A stretch of DNA of 64,000 bases, from positions 1 through 64,000 of the forward strand of contig JABMLP010000017.1 of assembly GCA_013176395.1 (NCBI GenBank). Reading direction: 5' to 3'. Made by a program: the position numbers and the translations under genes. Each line of letters opens with the position of its first letter. Within the stretch, counting starts at the first letter, position 1. The notes below the pieces were generated by a model. The model did no database searches and was not told the DNA's origin. It saw only the letters and a program-made list of their open reading frames with translations. This stretch comes from Venturia oleaginea (lineage: Eukaryota > Ascomycota > Dothideomycetes > Venturiales > Venturiaceae). This document shows, one piece after another, positions 10,555 to 20,670 of the stretch.

Positions 10555-12365
10555 ATGTCTAAGAGATTCTCCGCCGCCGACGTTGCCTCCGCTCCAGGCC
10601 TGCACATCATTGTAGATGAGGATGTGTACGACCTCACCACCTTCCAGGAAGAACATCCAGGTAGGCAGTCCATTGAATGCTGAAACATGAATTATGGCTA
10701 ATGAGTACAGGTGGAAAGAAGAGTACGTCTCAGCCAATCGCGCGTCCACCAATCCCCCTCCCTAACATACTTAACAGTCCTCCAGCGTTTCAAGGGCAAG
10801 GACGCCTCCAAACCCTTCTGGAAATACCACAATGAGAGCATTCTGAAAAAATACAAGAAGAAGCTACAAGTCGGTTCTTTGGACAGCAAGAAGGTTGAGG
10901 CTGCGCCTCCAGCACCAGAGCCGGTCAAGGAGGTCGTCAAGCCAGTTGCCGAGCCAGGCACACTCTCTGTTGCTCCAGGCGAGGATGCAGAGGAAGAGCT
11001 CGGCGAGCTTGATCCACCTCTCGATGCCTTTGGAGACCTCATCCCATATGCGGATCCGAACTGGTACCAAACCGTAGGCCTGTCATCATCATATATCCAA
11101 CACAGTAAAGAAGCTAACACAAACAATAGTACCACTCCCCCTACTTCAACCAATCCCATGCCGACCTTCGCGCCGAAGTCCGCCAATGGGTCGAGGACGA
11201 GATCATGCCAAACGTACACGAATGGGACGAAGCCAAGAAAGTGCCAGAATCTATCTACAAGCAGATGGGTGACCGTGGCTATCTTGCAGGTCTCCTAGGA
11301 ACACATTACCCAGCACAATACGTGAAGAACACCGTCAAGTCTGTCGAACCAAAGAAATGGGATCTTTTCCACGAAGTCCTCATCACCGATGAACTCTCCC
11401 GCGCCGCCTCCGGTGGTCTCGTGTGGAACCTGATTGGTGGTTTCGGCATCGGTATGCCGCCAGTGATGCATTACGCCAAAAAGTCTTTGAGAGATCGTAT
11501 TGCACCTGGTATTCTACAGGGCGACAAGAGGATCTGTCTCGCCATTACAGAACCAGATGCGGGATCCGACGTCGCCAATCTGACCTGCGAAGCCAAGCTT
11601 TCCGACGACGGAAAGCACTACATCGTCAATGGCGAGAAGAAGTGGATCACAAACGGTATCTGGGCCGACTACTTTACCACTGCTGTCCGCACTGGAAAGA
11701 ACGGCATGAACGGTATTTCCGTCTTACTGATCGAGCGCTCCGCCGGCGGTGTTTCAACTCGCAAGATGGATTGCCAAGGCGTTTGGTCCTCAGGTACTAC
11801 CTACGTTACCTTTGAAGACGTCAAGGTCCCCGTCGAGAACTTGATCGGCAAAGAGAACCAAGGTTTCCGGGTCATCATGACAAACTTCAACCACGAGAGA
11901 ATCGGTATCATCATCCAATGTATCCGTTTCGCCCGCGTGTGCTACGAGGAATCGATGAAGTACGCACACAAGAGGAAGACATTTGGTCAACGACTCATTG
12001 ATCACCCGGTAATTCGTCTCAAGCTTGCACACATGGCTCGACAGATCGAGGCTTCATGGTCGTGGCTGGAGAACATAATTTACCAATGCTCGCGCATGGG
12101 TGAGGACGAGGCCATGCTTAAGCTTGGTGGTGCGGTCGCTGGTCTCAAGGCGCAATCAACGACGACGTTTGAGTTCTGCGCCCGTGAGGCGTCGCAGATC
12201 TTTGGTGGTCTTTCTTACTCCCGAGGTGGACAGGGTGATAAGGTGGAGAGGTTGTACAGAGATGTGCGTGCGTATGCTATCCCTGGTGGATCTGAGGAGA
12301 TAATGTTGGATCTCTCCATCAGACAAGCTATTAGGGTGCACAAGGAGTTGGGTATGAAGTTGTAA
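10555..12365 (+). CDS. Cytochrome b5-acyl-CoA dehydrogenase fusion, four exons, about 549 aa
   Basis: Exons are 10555-10660, a 12-nt microexon 10711-10722, 10778-11073 and 11130-12365; all phases agree. Residues 1 to about 75 form a cytochrome b5 domain with the haem-ligand motif HPGGKKIL and a second candidate ligand in FWKYHNES. A charged, Ala/Pro/Glu-rich linker follows. From about residue 140 the protein is an acyl-CoA dehydrogenase: N-terminal helical part, FAD/substrate signatures CLAITEPDAGSDVANL and GEKKWITNG, then FGQRLIDHPVIRLKLAHM and a C-terminal GGSEEIMLDLSIRQ. The enzyme should be an FAD-dependent alpha,beta-dehydrogenase of acyl-CoA thioesters, with the haem domain as possible electron carrier. 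The usual MCAD catalytic glutamate position (YEGT) reads IPGGS here, so the base may be elsewhere, as in isovaleryl-type enzymes. No clear peroxisomal targeting signal: it ends in MKL. Confidence 0.93.
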
Positions 12366-13567
12366 ATACATGGATGAAGTGGTCTTAGATGAATGCATCG
12401 AGCACTACCAAGGCTTTGGACTGGCGTTGATCTCATTGGATGCATGTGTCAATCACGGATATTTTGTTGGTCTATACCGTTTGTCCCTATGATTCAGATT
12501 ACTTGACATTTTGTCTGTACACCGTTGTCTGTTGGATAATATCACCATGATGAGCTGTAAGCTTTACATCATCGTGACATGTTCGCGTTATGGTATACCA
12601 AGACTGGTGATTCCTTTCTCCTACACGATTCTATTCGGTTTGCGGAATGGAACGGATTTGTTTGGTCTGCTGGAAGAAGACGAGCTTGTACGGGGACAGA
12701 GGGAGTGGATGGAGTAGGTCACCAAATTGTGACTTTTTGCTATTGCCTTGGAGAAGACAATCGTGGTGTTTCGGATTCTCGAAGGAGGGAAAAGGGGGTA
12801 TTTGCACATGCTGGATTCCTTTTTGACCACATGAACCGTCTCAGGTCATACGTACGGATTGCCAGTCGACCGCAATTCCTCCCCATATTCTACACGCAGT
12901 CTGCCCAGTTTCGAACATCAAAATCCTGCTCATCAAGTTTACCAACTCAAACCCCAGTAACAACTCTCCACACACGCCATTCAACTACAATTCTCCCGTT
13001 CTGTCTTAATTGCAACAAACGTATGTGTAAGTCGCGCCCTAGGTAACCCCGATGGAATTAGTCGGCTATTCACACCTTCGATACTCACTCTGTACTTACC
13101 CTCGGCCCAGGTACTGCATTATAGCTCGCGACACTTTTCCTCTTGTACTGGACACACAATGCATTTTGAGTGACAAGCGGTGGCTTAGAGCACGGCTGAT
13201 CAGGTACGCAGCGTTTGTATAGAACGGGAAGTTGACGCCCAGGGCACGATATTTGTTGGGCGAGCGCTAGGCTTGTGAGGAAGAGAGTAGAGTAGAGTAG
13301 AAAAGATGCATGTTTGTAGCGGAACTATTGAAGTATTGTTGTTGATAATATGTTTTAAGATGATTGTTAGGGCAGAAGGATGTTGTGTAGACTCTTTATA
13401 CGGTGAGAGGAATGAACGTAGATTTATAGGATTCTAGGACCGGGTTCTCTCGATTTCATTATTAGGAACATTCCGGCGGTCAATATGGACGGATCGTATT
13501 AGATGTACGGGCAACGAGTGAATTGATAGCTGCGTGATGCCTTGATTGAGGCCATTTGAAGCCTGTT
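12366..13567. other. Intergenic stretch
   Basis: No gene recognised. It includes a short (agtag)n tract near 13285-13300 and leads to the left LTR of a gypsy element. Confidence 0.5.
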
Positions 13568-13743
13568 TGTTATGGGCATGGCCCATGGTTGGTATAGGCT
13601 AAGAGCCTAAGCCTGATTGAGCCTAGTATAGAGAAAGAACCTCATTGAGGTTCTCTGTTTGTAGATACCTTCACTCTTTAACTGAATCTAAACAATCTTT
13701 GGCTACGAGTATGCTGCGTCTTTCCAGCTACCGTCCCGTAATA
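13568..13743 (+). repeat. Left LTR of gypsy element 1
   Basis: It begins tgttatgggcatggccc and ends gtcccgtaata. One mismatch in 176 to the right LTR. Confidence 0.92.
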
Positions 13744-13777
13744 TAGATTCAGTTCTTTACAAACCTAGGTGTACTTG

Positions 13778-14872
13778 ATGCGTAGCAACAGTACCCTATC
13801 GACTCCTACAACCTACACCCCTACTACCGACGACGACCCAATCGCGAGCATTACGCAAGGAATCGACAAACTCTCAATGGCTCGAGCAAATTCGCCTGAC
13901 ACCGTACAACAATTGGTGGCAGCTCTGACCGCAGTCAGTGTTGATGGGAACACCGGTGCAAAAGCTATTGCATGGCCTAAATGGGACGGGAAAAGAGACA
14001 ACTACACGCTGTTCAGATGGCAGATCAAGACAAAAATCACTGTTGAAAATGGGAAGCTTGGAAGCAATCAAGGAATATGCGCGAACATCTTCAACGGGCT
14101 TCCGACAGAGAAACAACAACGCGTCATCCAATGGCTAAGCAATGGAGAGCAACATGACAACTACGAACCCGAGTCCTTTATCAAGCATATGGACGACAAG
14201 TTCTTAGATCATGAAGCGGAAGCTAAAGCTCTCGACGAGCTGAACAAGATTAGCCAAGGCAGCAGACAACCGTTCGAAGACTTCCGCCAGCAGTTCGAAC
14301 AACTGACATCGCACGCTGGATCCCTAGCGCCGCAAAGAGCCTCAAAGATCACTATCATGAACAACGCGCTCAACTACTCCCTCCAACAGACCTTGAAATC
14401 AGTGCGATTGTCCAGGGACGACTACGACACTTACGTAAAAGATGTACAGTACTTCGCGACGAAGACAGAGGCTCTATCCCACCAACGCCGCTATCCAAGT
14501 ACGGATAAGCAGACGCCAACGACTCGAGGGAGGCCACAATCACCCCAAACAGTCAGTCGTGACGCAGAAGGCGATGTCGAAATGACTGGCATCAACGCCC
14601 TTTCAGCGCAGATCGCAGCACTGATAGCTCGGGTCGATACACTCGGAAAGGATGCGAAGAAGGACCGACGACCTAGAGCGAAATGGCGATCCCAAACAGA
14701 GTTCTTGGCACTTATACAAGCGGGCAAATGCGGGCGCTGTAAGAAGCCCAAGCACCACCCGAACGTATGCGAATTCCGACCAGCAACACGTCCAAAGACT
14801 CAGGTCACTGCGGTAATCACACAGCATACCGATGACTCCCTACAGGAAGCCTCATCAGAGTCGGAAAACTAG
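13778..14872 (+). CDS. gag: Gag polyprotein of gypsy element 1 (364 aa)
   Basis: I take the ATG at 13778 as the start, because codons upstream of it lie within the leader right after the LTR. The middle region (AWPKWDGKRDNYTLFRWQIK to about residue 220) is the capsid-like helical part of fungal Ty3/gypsy Gag. A nucleocapsid knuckle CGRCKKPKHHPNVC (C-x2-C-x4-H-x4-C) sits near the C-terminus. The product forms the intracellular particle that packages element RNA. It overlaps the open pol frame by about 37 bases and ends in TAG. Confidence 0.88.
   Translation: MRSNSTLSTPTTYTPTTDDDPIASITQGIDKLSMARANSPDTVQQLVAALTAVSVDGNTGAKAIAWPKWDGKRDNYTLFRWQIKTKITVENGKLGSNQGICANIFNGLPTEKQQRVIQWLSNGEQHDNYEPESFIKHMDDKFLDHEAEAKALDELNKISQGSRQPFEDFRQQFEQLTSHAGSLAPQRASKITIMNNALNYSLQQTLKSVRLSRDDYDTYVKDVQYFATKTEALSHQRRYPSTDKQTPTTRGRPQSPQTVSRDAEGDVEMTGINALSAQIAALIARVDTLGKDAKKDRRPRAKWRSQTEFLALIQAGKCGRCKKPKHHPNVCEFRPATRPKTQVTAVITQHTDDSLQEASSESEN
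14836..14872 (+). promoter_or_regulatory. Putative -1 programmed frameshift window between gag and pol
   Basis: The gag frame ends TCG GAA AAC TAG and the pol frame reads GGA AAA CTA across the same bases. The ggaaaac heptamer is only a partial match to the X-XXY-YYZ slippery pattern. The 37-base overlap is seen directly; the frameshift is inferred. Confidence 0.45.
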
Positions 14873-17800
14873 CTACCCTTGTGCATCGTCGCGCACGAGG
14901 GTCTGAAGTAGATGTACATGGCGAAGACATTACAAAGCTACCAGGCATAAGAGAAATCAAAGCAGCAAAGGATAGGATGGAAAGTACACCCTTCTTGATA
15001 GATACCTTGATCAATGGAACTTCTTTCACCGAATCCTTCTTTGATAACGGCTGCCTCCCTTATGCTGCTTTCAGCGAGAAGAGTGTCCAAACACATCGTC
15101 TACCGCGCATCCCAATTGACACCAAACAATTGGCACTGGCTAAAGAGAGCCACGAGAACGGAGAAGACCTCCGTATTACGCACATGACCTACGCTACGAT
15201 CGACATTGATGGTCGAGCAGAGCGAGTCTATGGGTATATAGTGAAAGGATTGAGCTTCCCTATTATCCTAGGCAAGGCATGGGCAGAGAGAAACTGGGTG
15301 CGATATATAGCAGCTAAGAGAAAGCTGCTTATTGGTCAAGGATCCCAGCGCATCACGGTAAGAGAAAAGGGGTGGCTAGAACAGAACACCAAAGCGCGAG
15401 ACCGGCTCGCTCACGTGCGGGCGGCTTGTCTAGTGTCAGGATCTGTATTTGCAGCTATTGTTGGAAGGGCCCAGCGACGGTTGAGAAGAGATGGACCGGA
15501 TGGTACACAAGTGCTGGCTATCTCGATGTCGGATATCAACAAGGCCCTAAGCAAGTTAGCAGAAAGAAAACAGAGAAAGACTGAGGAAGAAATCCGACAA
15601 GAGATACCAGAAGAAATAGCAGAGCATGCTGATGCCTTTCTCGACGACGAAGACGGAGAGATCGCGCCCCATCAAGAGGGTCGCGATCACGTTATCGAAT
15701 TGATACGAGATGAACAAGGTCGCGAGGCAGAAGTTCCTTGGGGCCCATTATACGGCATGTCGAGGGAAGAGCTATTAGTCCTACGAAAAACACTTTCGGA
15801 CTATATGGACAAGGGCTGGATACGCGCCAGCAACTCACCAGCGGCAGCCCCAGTCTTATTTGTAAGGAAACCAGGTGGAGGCATTCGGATGTGTGTAGAC
15901 TATCGGGCACTGAATCGAATCACTCGATCGGACCGCTACCCATTGCCACTAATCCGAGAAACCCTACGAAATCTAGCAACAGCGCGTTGGTACACCAAAC
16001 TTGACGTCAGAGCGGCATTTCATCGGCTCCGCATCAAGCACGGCGATGAGTGGAAAACGGCTTTTCGCACTCGATTTGGACTATTCGAATGGCTAGTTAC
16101 CCCCTTCGGACTAGCTGGCGCACCCGCGAGCTTTCAACGATACATCAACGGAGTCCTACGGGAATCCCTAGATATCTGCTGTTCAGCCTACATGGACGAT
16201 GTCTTGATATGGAGCGACGGCGACTATCTGGATCACATGGTTAAGGTTAACCAAATTCTTGCCAAGCTCAAGACTGCTGGACTTCGGCTAGACTTAAGCA
16301 AGTGCGAGTTTGCTGTTCAGGAGGTCAAATATCTGGGGTTCATTATCACTGCAGGAGAAGGGATCAAAGTCGACCCAGAGAAAGTTGCCGCGATTAAAGA
16401 ATGGGAGGCTCCAGTCAATGTCACAGGCGTACGCTCCTTCCTAGGCTTTGCAAATTTCTACCGAGACTTCATCGACAACTTCTCAGAGCTCTCCGACCCC
16501 TTAATCAAGTTAACACGGAAGGCCGTCGCTTTTGTCTGGAACAAAGAACATGAGAACGCCTTTCAAGTCTTGAAGGAGCTATTCATCTCCGCCCCAATAC
16601 TGGCTCACTGGAATCCAGACCTGGATACGGTACTCGAGTGCGACTGCTCTGGCTACGCGCTGGGAGGCACGTTGTCGCAGAAGGATATGAAAGGAAAACT
16701 ACGACCAGTAGCATACTTCTCCCGCAAGCTCACTGCGGCTGAATGTAACTACGAGATCCACGATAAAGAATTACTGGCAGTAATCAAGTCCATTGAACAC
16801 TGGAGAGGAGAACTACGCAGTGTTGCAGCACCTTTCAAAGTCCTTACCGATCACAAGAATCTCCGCTACTTTATGACAGCGCAGCGTTTGTCAGAGAGAC
16901 AAGCAAGATGGTCGCTAATTCTATCTGAGTACCAATTCCAGCTGGAATTTCGCGCCGGAAAACTAGCGCAAAGACCAGACGCACTATCAAGAAGACATCA
17001 AGATATGCCACATGACAAGAACGACGAGAGACTACAAGGGCGAGTGGCCCAGTTGATCAAGGACGAATGGCTTCCTCCTCTTTCCGAGAGGACGACCGAA
17101 ACAATCGCAATACAAGCCCTTATCTGCCCAGTCAATACACCGAATACATCCAATAGTACATGGGACATTATACGGGAGCCCCAGCAAAATACTGGACTGG
17201 ACGGTCGACACCAGCTGACTGCCGAAAACGGTCAACACCGGTCCACTACTAGGTACGGTCAAAACCGGTCAGTTGCAAAAGGATGCGATCTTTTCGAGAA
17301 ACCAGAGTTACAACTTCTCTGGGATCGCGCAATAGCAGAGGACCAATCCTACGAAGCTATTCATACGGCTATAGTTACTGGCGAACGTTCCTTTCCTCCA
17401 GAGCTCAAGTTGTCGGTACAGCTACCCGAATGCGAAGTAGACGACCACGGCGCGGTCACGAGAAGAGGGATCCTATGGGTACCAGATTGGGAACCGCTGC
17501 GAACAACGCTGGTCCAACAAACTCACGATTCCCATGTTACTGGACACCCAGGGAGAGATAGCACGCTTGCGATTCTATCCAGAAGTTTCTTTTGGCCCCA
17601 ACAATACAAGACAGTCCGGCAGTTTGTACGTAATTGCGACGTATGTGGGAGAACAGGAATATGGCGTGATAAGAAGCGAGGTCTTCTGAAACCACTTCCA
17701 ATCCCGGCCCGCTTCCACAGCGAGCTATCAATCGATTTCATGACTGATTTGCCCGCGGAGGAAAACGGCCCAAAATACCTCATGGTTATCACAGATCGCC

Positions 17801-18957
17801 TCCTCAAAAGTGTTACGTTGGAGGCTATGACTACAATGAGCGCCAAAGAGTGCGCGAAAAGGTTCTTACAATGCCACTATCGCTACCACGGATTTCCCAT
17901 GGCATTGACGTCGGACAGAGGCAGCAATTGGACAGGTCGTTTTTGGAGGAAGCTTTGCGAACTTACAAAGATTGAGCAGAGACTCTCTACAGCCTTTCAT
18001 CCACAGACCGATGGCGCGACCGAGCGTATGAACCAGGAAGTTCTACGCTATCTCCGCGCCTTCATCGCATACTCCCAACTAGACTGGCCAACGCTACTAC
18101 CTACGGCTATGTTAGCACTGAACAATCGTGACTCTTCAGTCATAGGGATGAGTCCATTCTATCTAACCCACGGCTACCATGCGGAACCAATCCAGAAAGT
18201 ACAACGAATCTCACCCAGTAACTCACCAACAGCCGATGCCAAGACCTTTGTGCAACGAATAGAAGAGGCACAAGAATATGCACAGGCAGCGATGGCCTGG
18301 TCCCAGCAGAAGATGGAGAACGACGCCAACAGATCACGTCAAGCTGCCGAAACGTTAAAAAAGGGCGACAAAGTCTGGTTGAACCTTAGGAATATCAATA
18401 CTCCGCAGCTATCAAAGAAACTGTCGTGGACGCAAGCCAAATACACTGTCGAGAACCAGATCTCCCCGATGGTATACGAGCTGGCTGACCTGCCAAGTGG
18501 TATCCATAACCGTTTCCACGTTGACCTACTCCGCCGAGCCGCAACCGACACACTGCCCTCACAAGAATCCGATGATACCCAGCCGCCACCATTAGTGCCT
18601 CAAATCGAAGAAACAGAGGCTGAGTTTGAAGTAGAACGTATACTTCGCGCAGAGAAGAAACGGGTTGGGCGAGGCTGGGTTCGTCAGTTATTAATCAAAT
18701 GGAAAGGCTATGCAGATCCCGATTGGCAGCCACGTTCATTATTTACAGAAGTCGAGGACTTAGACCGCTTCGAGGCAGAGTATGGCAAGGGCGACGGTGT
18801 CGGCGAAGATATAGGAGCTCAAACAGGGGCCCGAAGAAACCGAGTAGCGGTGGCCAGCGCCTTCGAATCTGCTACAAGCTGGCAGAAGCGATGTATGGCG
18901 TTTGTCTGTTTGATTATCCCACCTACCACACCCTCTTTAGTCCTGCACACCCGGTAA
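14836..18957 (+). CDS. pol: Pol polyprotein of gypsy element 1 (PR-RT-RH-IN-chromodomain)
   Basis: The frame opens at 14836, in the -1 frame relative to gag, with no ATG before 14881, so expression by frameshifting in the 14836-14872 overlap is likely. Visible domains are: protease with SFFDNGCLPYAAFS (DNG instead of the usual DSG/DTG); RT with AYMDDVLIWS; RNase H with VLECDCSGYALGG and FKVLTDHKNLRYFM; integrase zinc motif HDSHVTGHPG to CDVCGRTG; the DDE core with SIDFMTDLP, TSDRGSNWTGRF and TDGATERMNQE; and a C-terminal chromodomain (EVERILRAEKK, LIKWKGYADPDWQPRS). No internal stop or frameshift was found across about 1,360 codons, so the element may be competent. The chromodomain suggests targeting to methylated-histone heterochromatin. 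Confidence 0.92.
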   Translation, partial: LPTGSLIRVGKLATLVHRRARGSEVDVHGEDITKLPGIREIKAAKDRMESTPFLIDTLINGTSFTESFFDNGCLPYAAFSEKSVQTHRLPRIPIDTKQLALAKESHENGEDLRITHMTYATIDIDGRAERVYGYIVKGLSFPIILGKAWAERNWVRYIAAKRKLLIGQGSQRITVREKGWLEQNTKARDRLAHVRAACLVSGSVFAAIVGRAQRRLRRDGPDGTQVLAISMSDINKALSKLAERKQRKTEEEIRQEIPEEIAEHADAFLDDEDGEIAPHQEGRDHVIELIRDEQGREAEVPWGPLYGMSREELLVLRKTLSDYMDKGWIRASNSPAAAPVLFVRKPGGGIRMCVDYRALNRITRSDRYPLPLIRETLRNLATARWYTKLDVRAAFHRLRIKHGDEWKTAFRTRFGLFEWLVTPFGLAGAPASFQRYINGVLRESLDICCSAYMDDVLIWSDGDYLDHMVKVNQILAKLKTAGLRLDLSKCEFAVQEVKYLGFIITAGEGIKVDPEKVAAIKEWEAPVNVTGVRSFLGFANFYRDFIDNFSELSDPLIKLTRKAVAFVWNKEHENAFQVLKELFISAPILAHWNPDLDTVLECDCSGYALGGTLSQKDMKGKLRPVAYFSRKLTAAECNYEIHDKELLAVIKSIEHWRGELRSVAAPFKVLTDHKNLRYFMTAQRLSERQARWSLILSEYQFQLEFRAGKLAQRPDALSRRHQDMPHDKNDERLQGRVAQLIKDEWLPPLSERTTETIAIQALICPVNTPNTSNSTWDIIREPQQNTGLDGRHQLTAENGQHRSTTRYGQNRSVAKGCDLFEKPELQLLWDRAIAEDQSYEAIHTAIVTGERSFPPELKLSVQLPECEVDDHGAVTRRGILWVPDWEPLRTTLVQQTHDSHVTGHPGRDSTLAILSRSFFWPQQYKTVRQFVRNCDVCGRTGIWRDKKRGLLKPLPIPARFHSELSIDFMTDLPAEENGPKYLMVITDRLLKSVTLEAMTTMSAKECAKRFLQCHYRYHGFPMALTSDRGSNWTGRFWRKLCELTKIEQRLSTAFHPQTDGATERMNQEVLRYLRAFIAYSQLDWPTLLPTAMLALNNRDSSVIGMSPFYLTHGYHAEPIQKVQRISPSNSPTADAKTFVQRIEEAQEYAQAAMAWSQQKMENDANRSRQAAETLKKGDKVWLNLRNINTPQLSKKLSWTQAKYTVENQISPMVYELADLPSGIHNRFHVDLLRRAATDTLPSQESDDTQPPPLVPQIEETEAEFEVERILRAEKKRVGRGWVRQLLIKWKGYADPDWQPRSLFTEVEDLDRFEAEYGKGDGVGEDIGAQTGARRNRVAVASAFESATSWQKRCMAFVCLIIPPTTPSLVLHTR

Positions 18958-18966
18958 GGAGGGGGG
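18956..18966 (+). promoter_or_regulatory. Polypurine tract of gypsy element 1
   Basis: aaggagggggg lies three bases before the right LTR, in the position of the plus-strand primer. Confidence 0.8.
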
Positions 18967-18969
18967 TAA

Positions 18970-19145
18970 TGTTATGGGCATGGCCCATGGTTGGTATAGG
19001 CTAAGAGCCTAAGCCTGATTGAGCCTAGTATAGAGAAAGAACCTCATTGAGGTTCTCTGTTTGTAGATACCTTCACTCTTTAACTGAATCTAAACAATCT
19101 TTGGCTACGAGTATGCTGCGTCTTTCCAGCTAACGTCCCGTAATA
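18970..19145 (+). repeat. Right LTR of gypsy element 1
   Basis: Same start and end as the left LTR; preceded by the purine tract aaggagggggg and taa. Confidence 0.92.
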
Positions 19146-20167
19146 GTAACAGCTTCCCAGGCCTCCTTTACCACCTTTCTTAGCTCATCATAAGAGAAAA
19201 TCTTGTTGACTCCGTACATAGCTTCAATCCAGTCCTTCATCCAATTCCATATATCTTCAATTGGGTTGAGATCTGTCGAAAAAGGGGGCCAGAAAAGCAT
19301 CCGAATACGTCTCTCGAGAATCTCCGTTTGAGCTACCTTTCCTGCATGCCCAGGAGCATTATCTTGCATCAGAGACAGCTCAGGGTTCATACGTAACCAG
19401 CCGTGTATTAAGGGTATAATTCTCTCTGCGTAAGACTCCTAATTAATACTTCCCCATTCCTTCTCCCAGAATAGGCAAGGGCCTTTGCCAGAAAGCCCTG
19501 AAAAACAGCCCCAAAACATCCATCTTATACGTCTCTGACGCTTCTCAAGTACGCAGTCAGGGTGGAGTTCTTCCCCCGGTGTCCTTGTAACCCACTGCCT
19601 TTTATGTCTTCCTTCTGTCACCCAGGTTTCGTCGCTCCAAAGAATGTATAGTCAGTCTTGGAGAGTCCAATTGCGGTGTTCTTCAGCCCAGGCAAGACAT
19701 AGATCCCTATTCTTTTGCGAGAGAGGAGGTTTTTGGAGTGCGATTTAGCGTCGGTAGTCCCTTTTTGCGACTGCTTTTCGGATGATGTCTCCGGTGATAT
19801 TGAAGTGTAAGAATGGGCCATTTGCGAGGGCTGGGAAGGAGGTAAGCCGTGTAGTTTTTGACTTACAAATATACGCAATTATCTCGTTAATCTGCTCCTC
19901 TGTAAGGTGGCTTTTTGGGCCTACTTTCTCGCTTTTCTGTGGTGTAGGACGGCCAGTTGTACAAGCGTAAGAGATCTGGCGGATTGAGATATCGATAGGG
20001 GGGTCCTTCCTAAGGTAATGATCTCGAATCTGTTGGTGTTTGAAGCCTGCTTCATCAAGAGTAACAATTCCAAGGCGGAGATCTCGAAATAGCTCTTGGC
20101 GGCAGCGATATGAGGAGGTGGTGATGGTGATAGTAGAAAGACCAGATTCTTGAGATAATTGAGACAT
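19146..20167 (-). pseudogene. Tc1-type (DD34E) transposase, truncated with nonsense codons
   Basis: One reading frame carries the whole homology. It starts at the ATG at 20167 (MSQLSQESGLS), has a helix-turn-helix-like N-terminal part, then WSDETW, SLMQDNAPGHAG and STDLNPIEDIWNW, giving 34 residues between the second Asp and the Glu. It is interrupted by a TAA (19745-19747), a TGA (about 19650) and a TAG (about 19438) without frame changes. The C-terminus stops abruptly at the gypsy LTR boundary (19145/19146), losing the last part of the transposase and the 3' TIR. Two of the three stops fit C-to-T or G-to-A changes, as produced by repeat-induced point mutation. Confidence 0.85.
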
Positions 20168-20670
20168 TGCGATAACCGCACGAGAGAGAGAGATTGAATG
20201 TACGAAAGAGAAAGATTGGATGCACGAGTAGCAGAGATTGAATGCACAAGTCAGAGAGAATACTGAATACGTGTAATGTACACGAGATATACAGACCGGT
20301 AGTTTCAAGTACATTGATGCATTGGCCACGAGCTAACAACTAATAATAGCCATGTAACCATAGTATAGTACCTCTCCCCAAGCATCATTCTATACTATAT
20401 ATAGTCGTGAAAGACGGGAGTATCTTTTCATACTATCCTTCAGGACCACCGTTACGTTTGATCGTCCGACCGCCCACTTGACTTCTCATAACTTCAATTG
20501 GCTTCTATAAGAATTGTTATCAATACTGTAGTTTGTATATCGACGTGGACATTCTTCAAGTTTTTGAAACTAAATAACTGTAAGGGAAAAGATGTCAGGT
20601 GATCTTGTATCACATGATCCCTAAGTATTTGTACCTGGCGCAGAGCCAGGGCACACTCGTTAGAGATACG
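20168..20670. other. Tc1 5' flank and unassigned repeat-like DNA
   Basis: It contains the 5' region of the Tc1 copy. From about 20578 a stretch beginning tgtaagggaaaagatgtca looks like the start of an LTR, but no partner is found in the window. No gene supported. Confidence 0.35.

Larger units (their letters stand above)
13568..19145 (+). mobile_element. Ty3/gypsy chromovirus, nearly intact, 5.58 kb
   Basis: Two 176-bp LTRs (13568-13743, 18970-19145) bound a gag ORF and a single pol ORF in the order protease, reverse transcriptase, RNase H, integrase, chromodomain. A polypurine tract lies just before the right LTR. The LTRs differ at one position only (gctaccgt versus gctaacgt), which indicates a recent insertion. 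No 5-bp target duplication is seen (ctgtt on the left, gtaac on the right), and the right flank is a truncated Tc1 element that does not reappear on the left. Confidence 0.93.

Noticed and set aside
12511..13046. Plus-strand ORFs downstream of the acyl-CoA dehydrogenase gene
   Set aside because: No recognisable domain; they lie in what is probably the 3' UTR and intergenic DNA.
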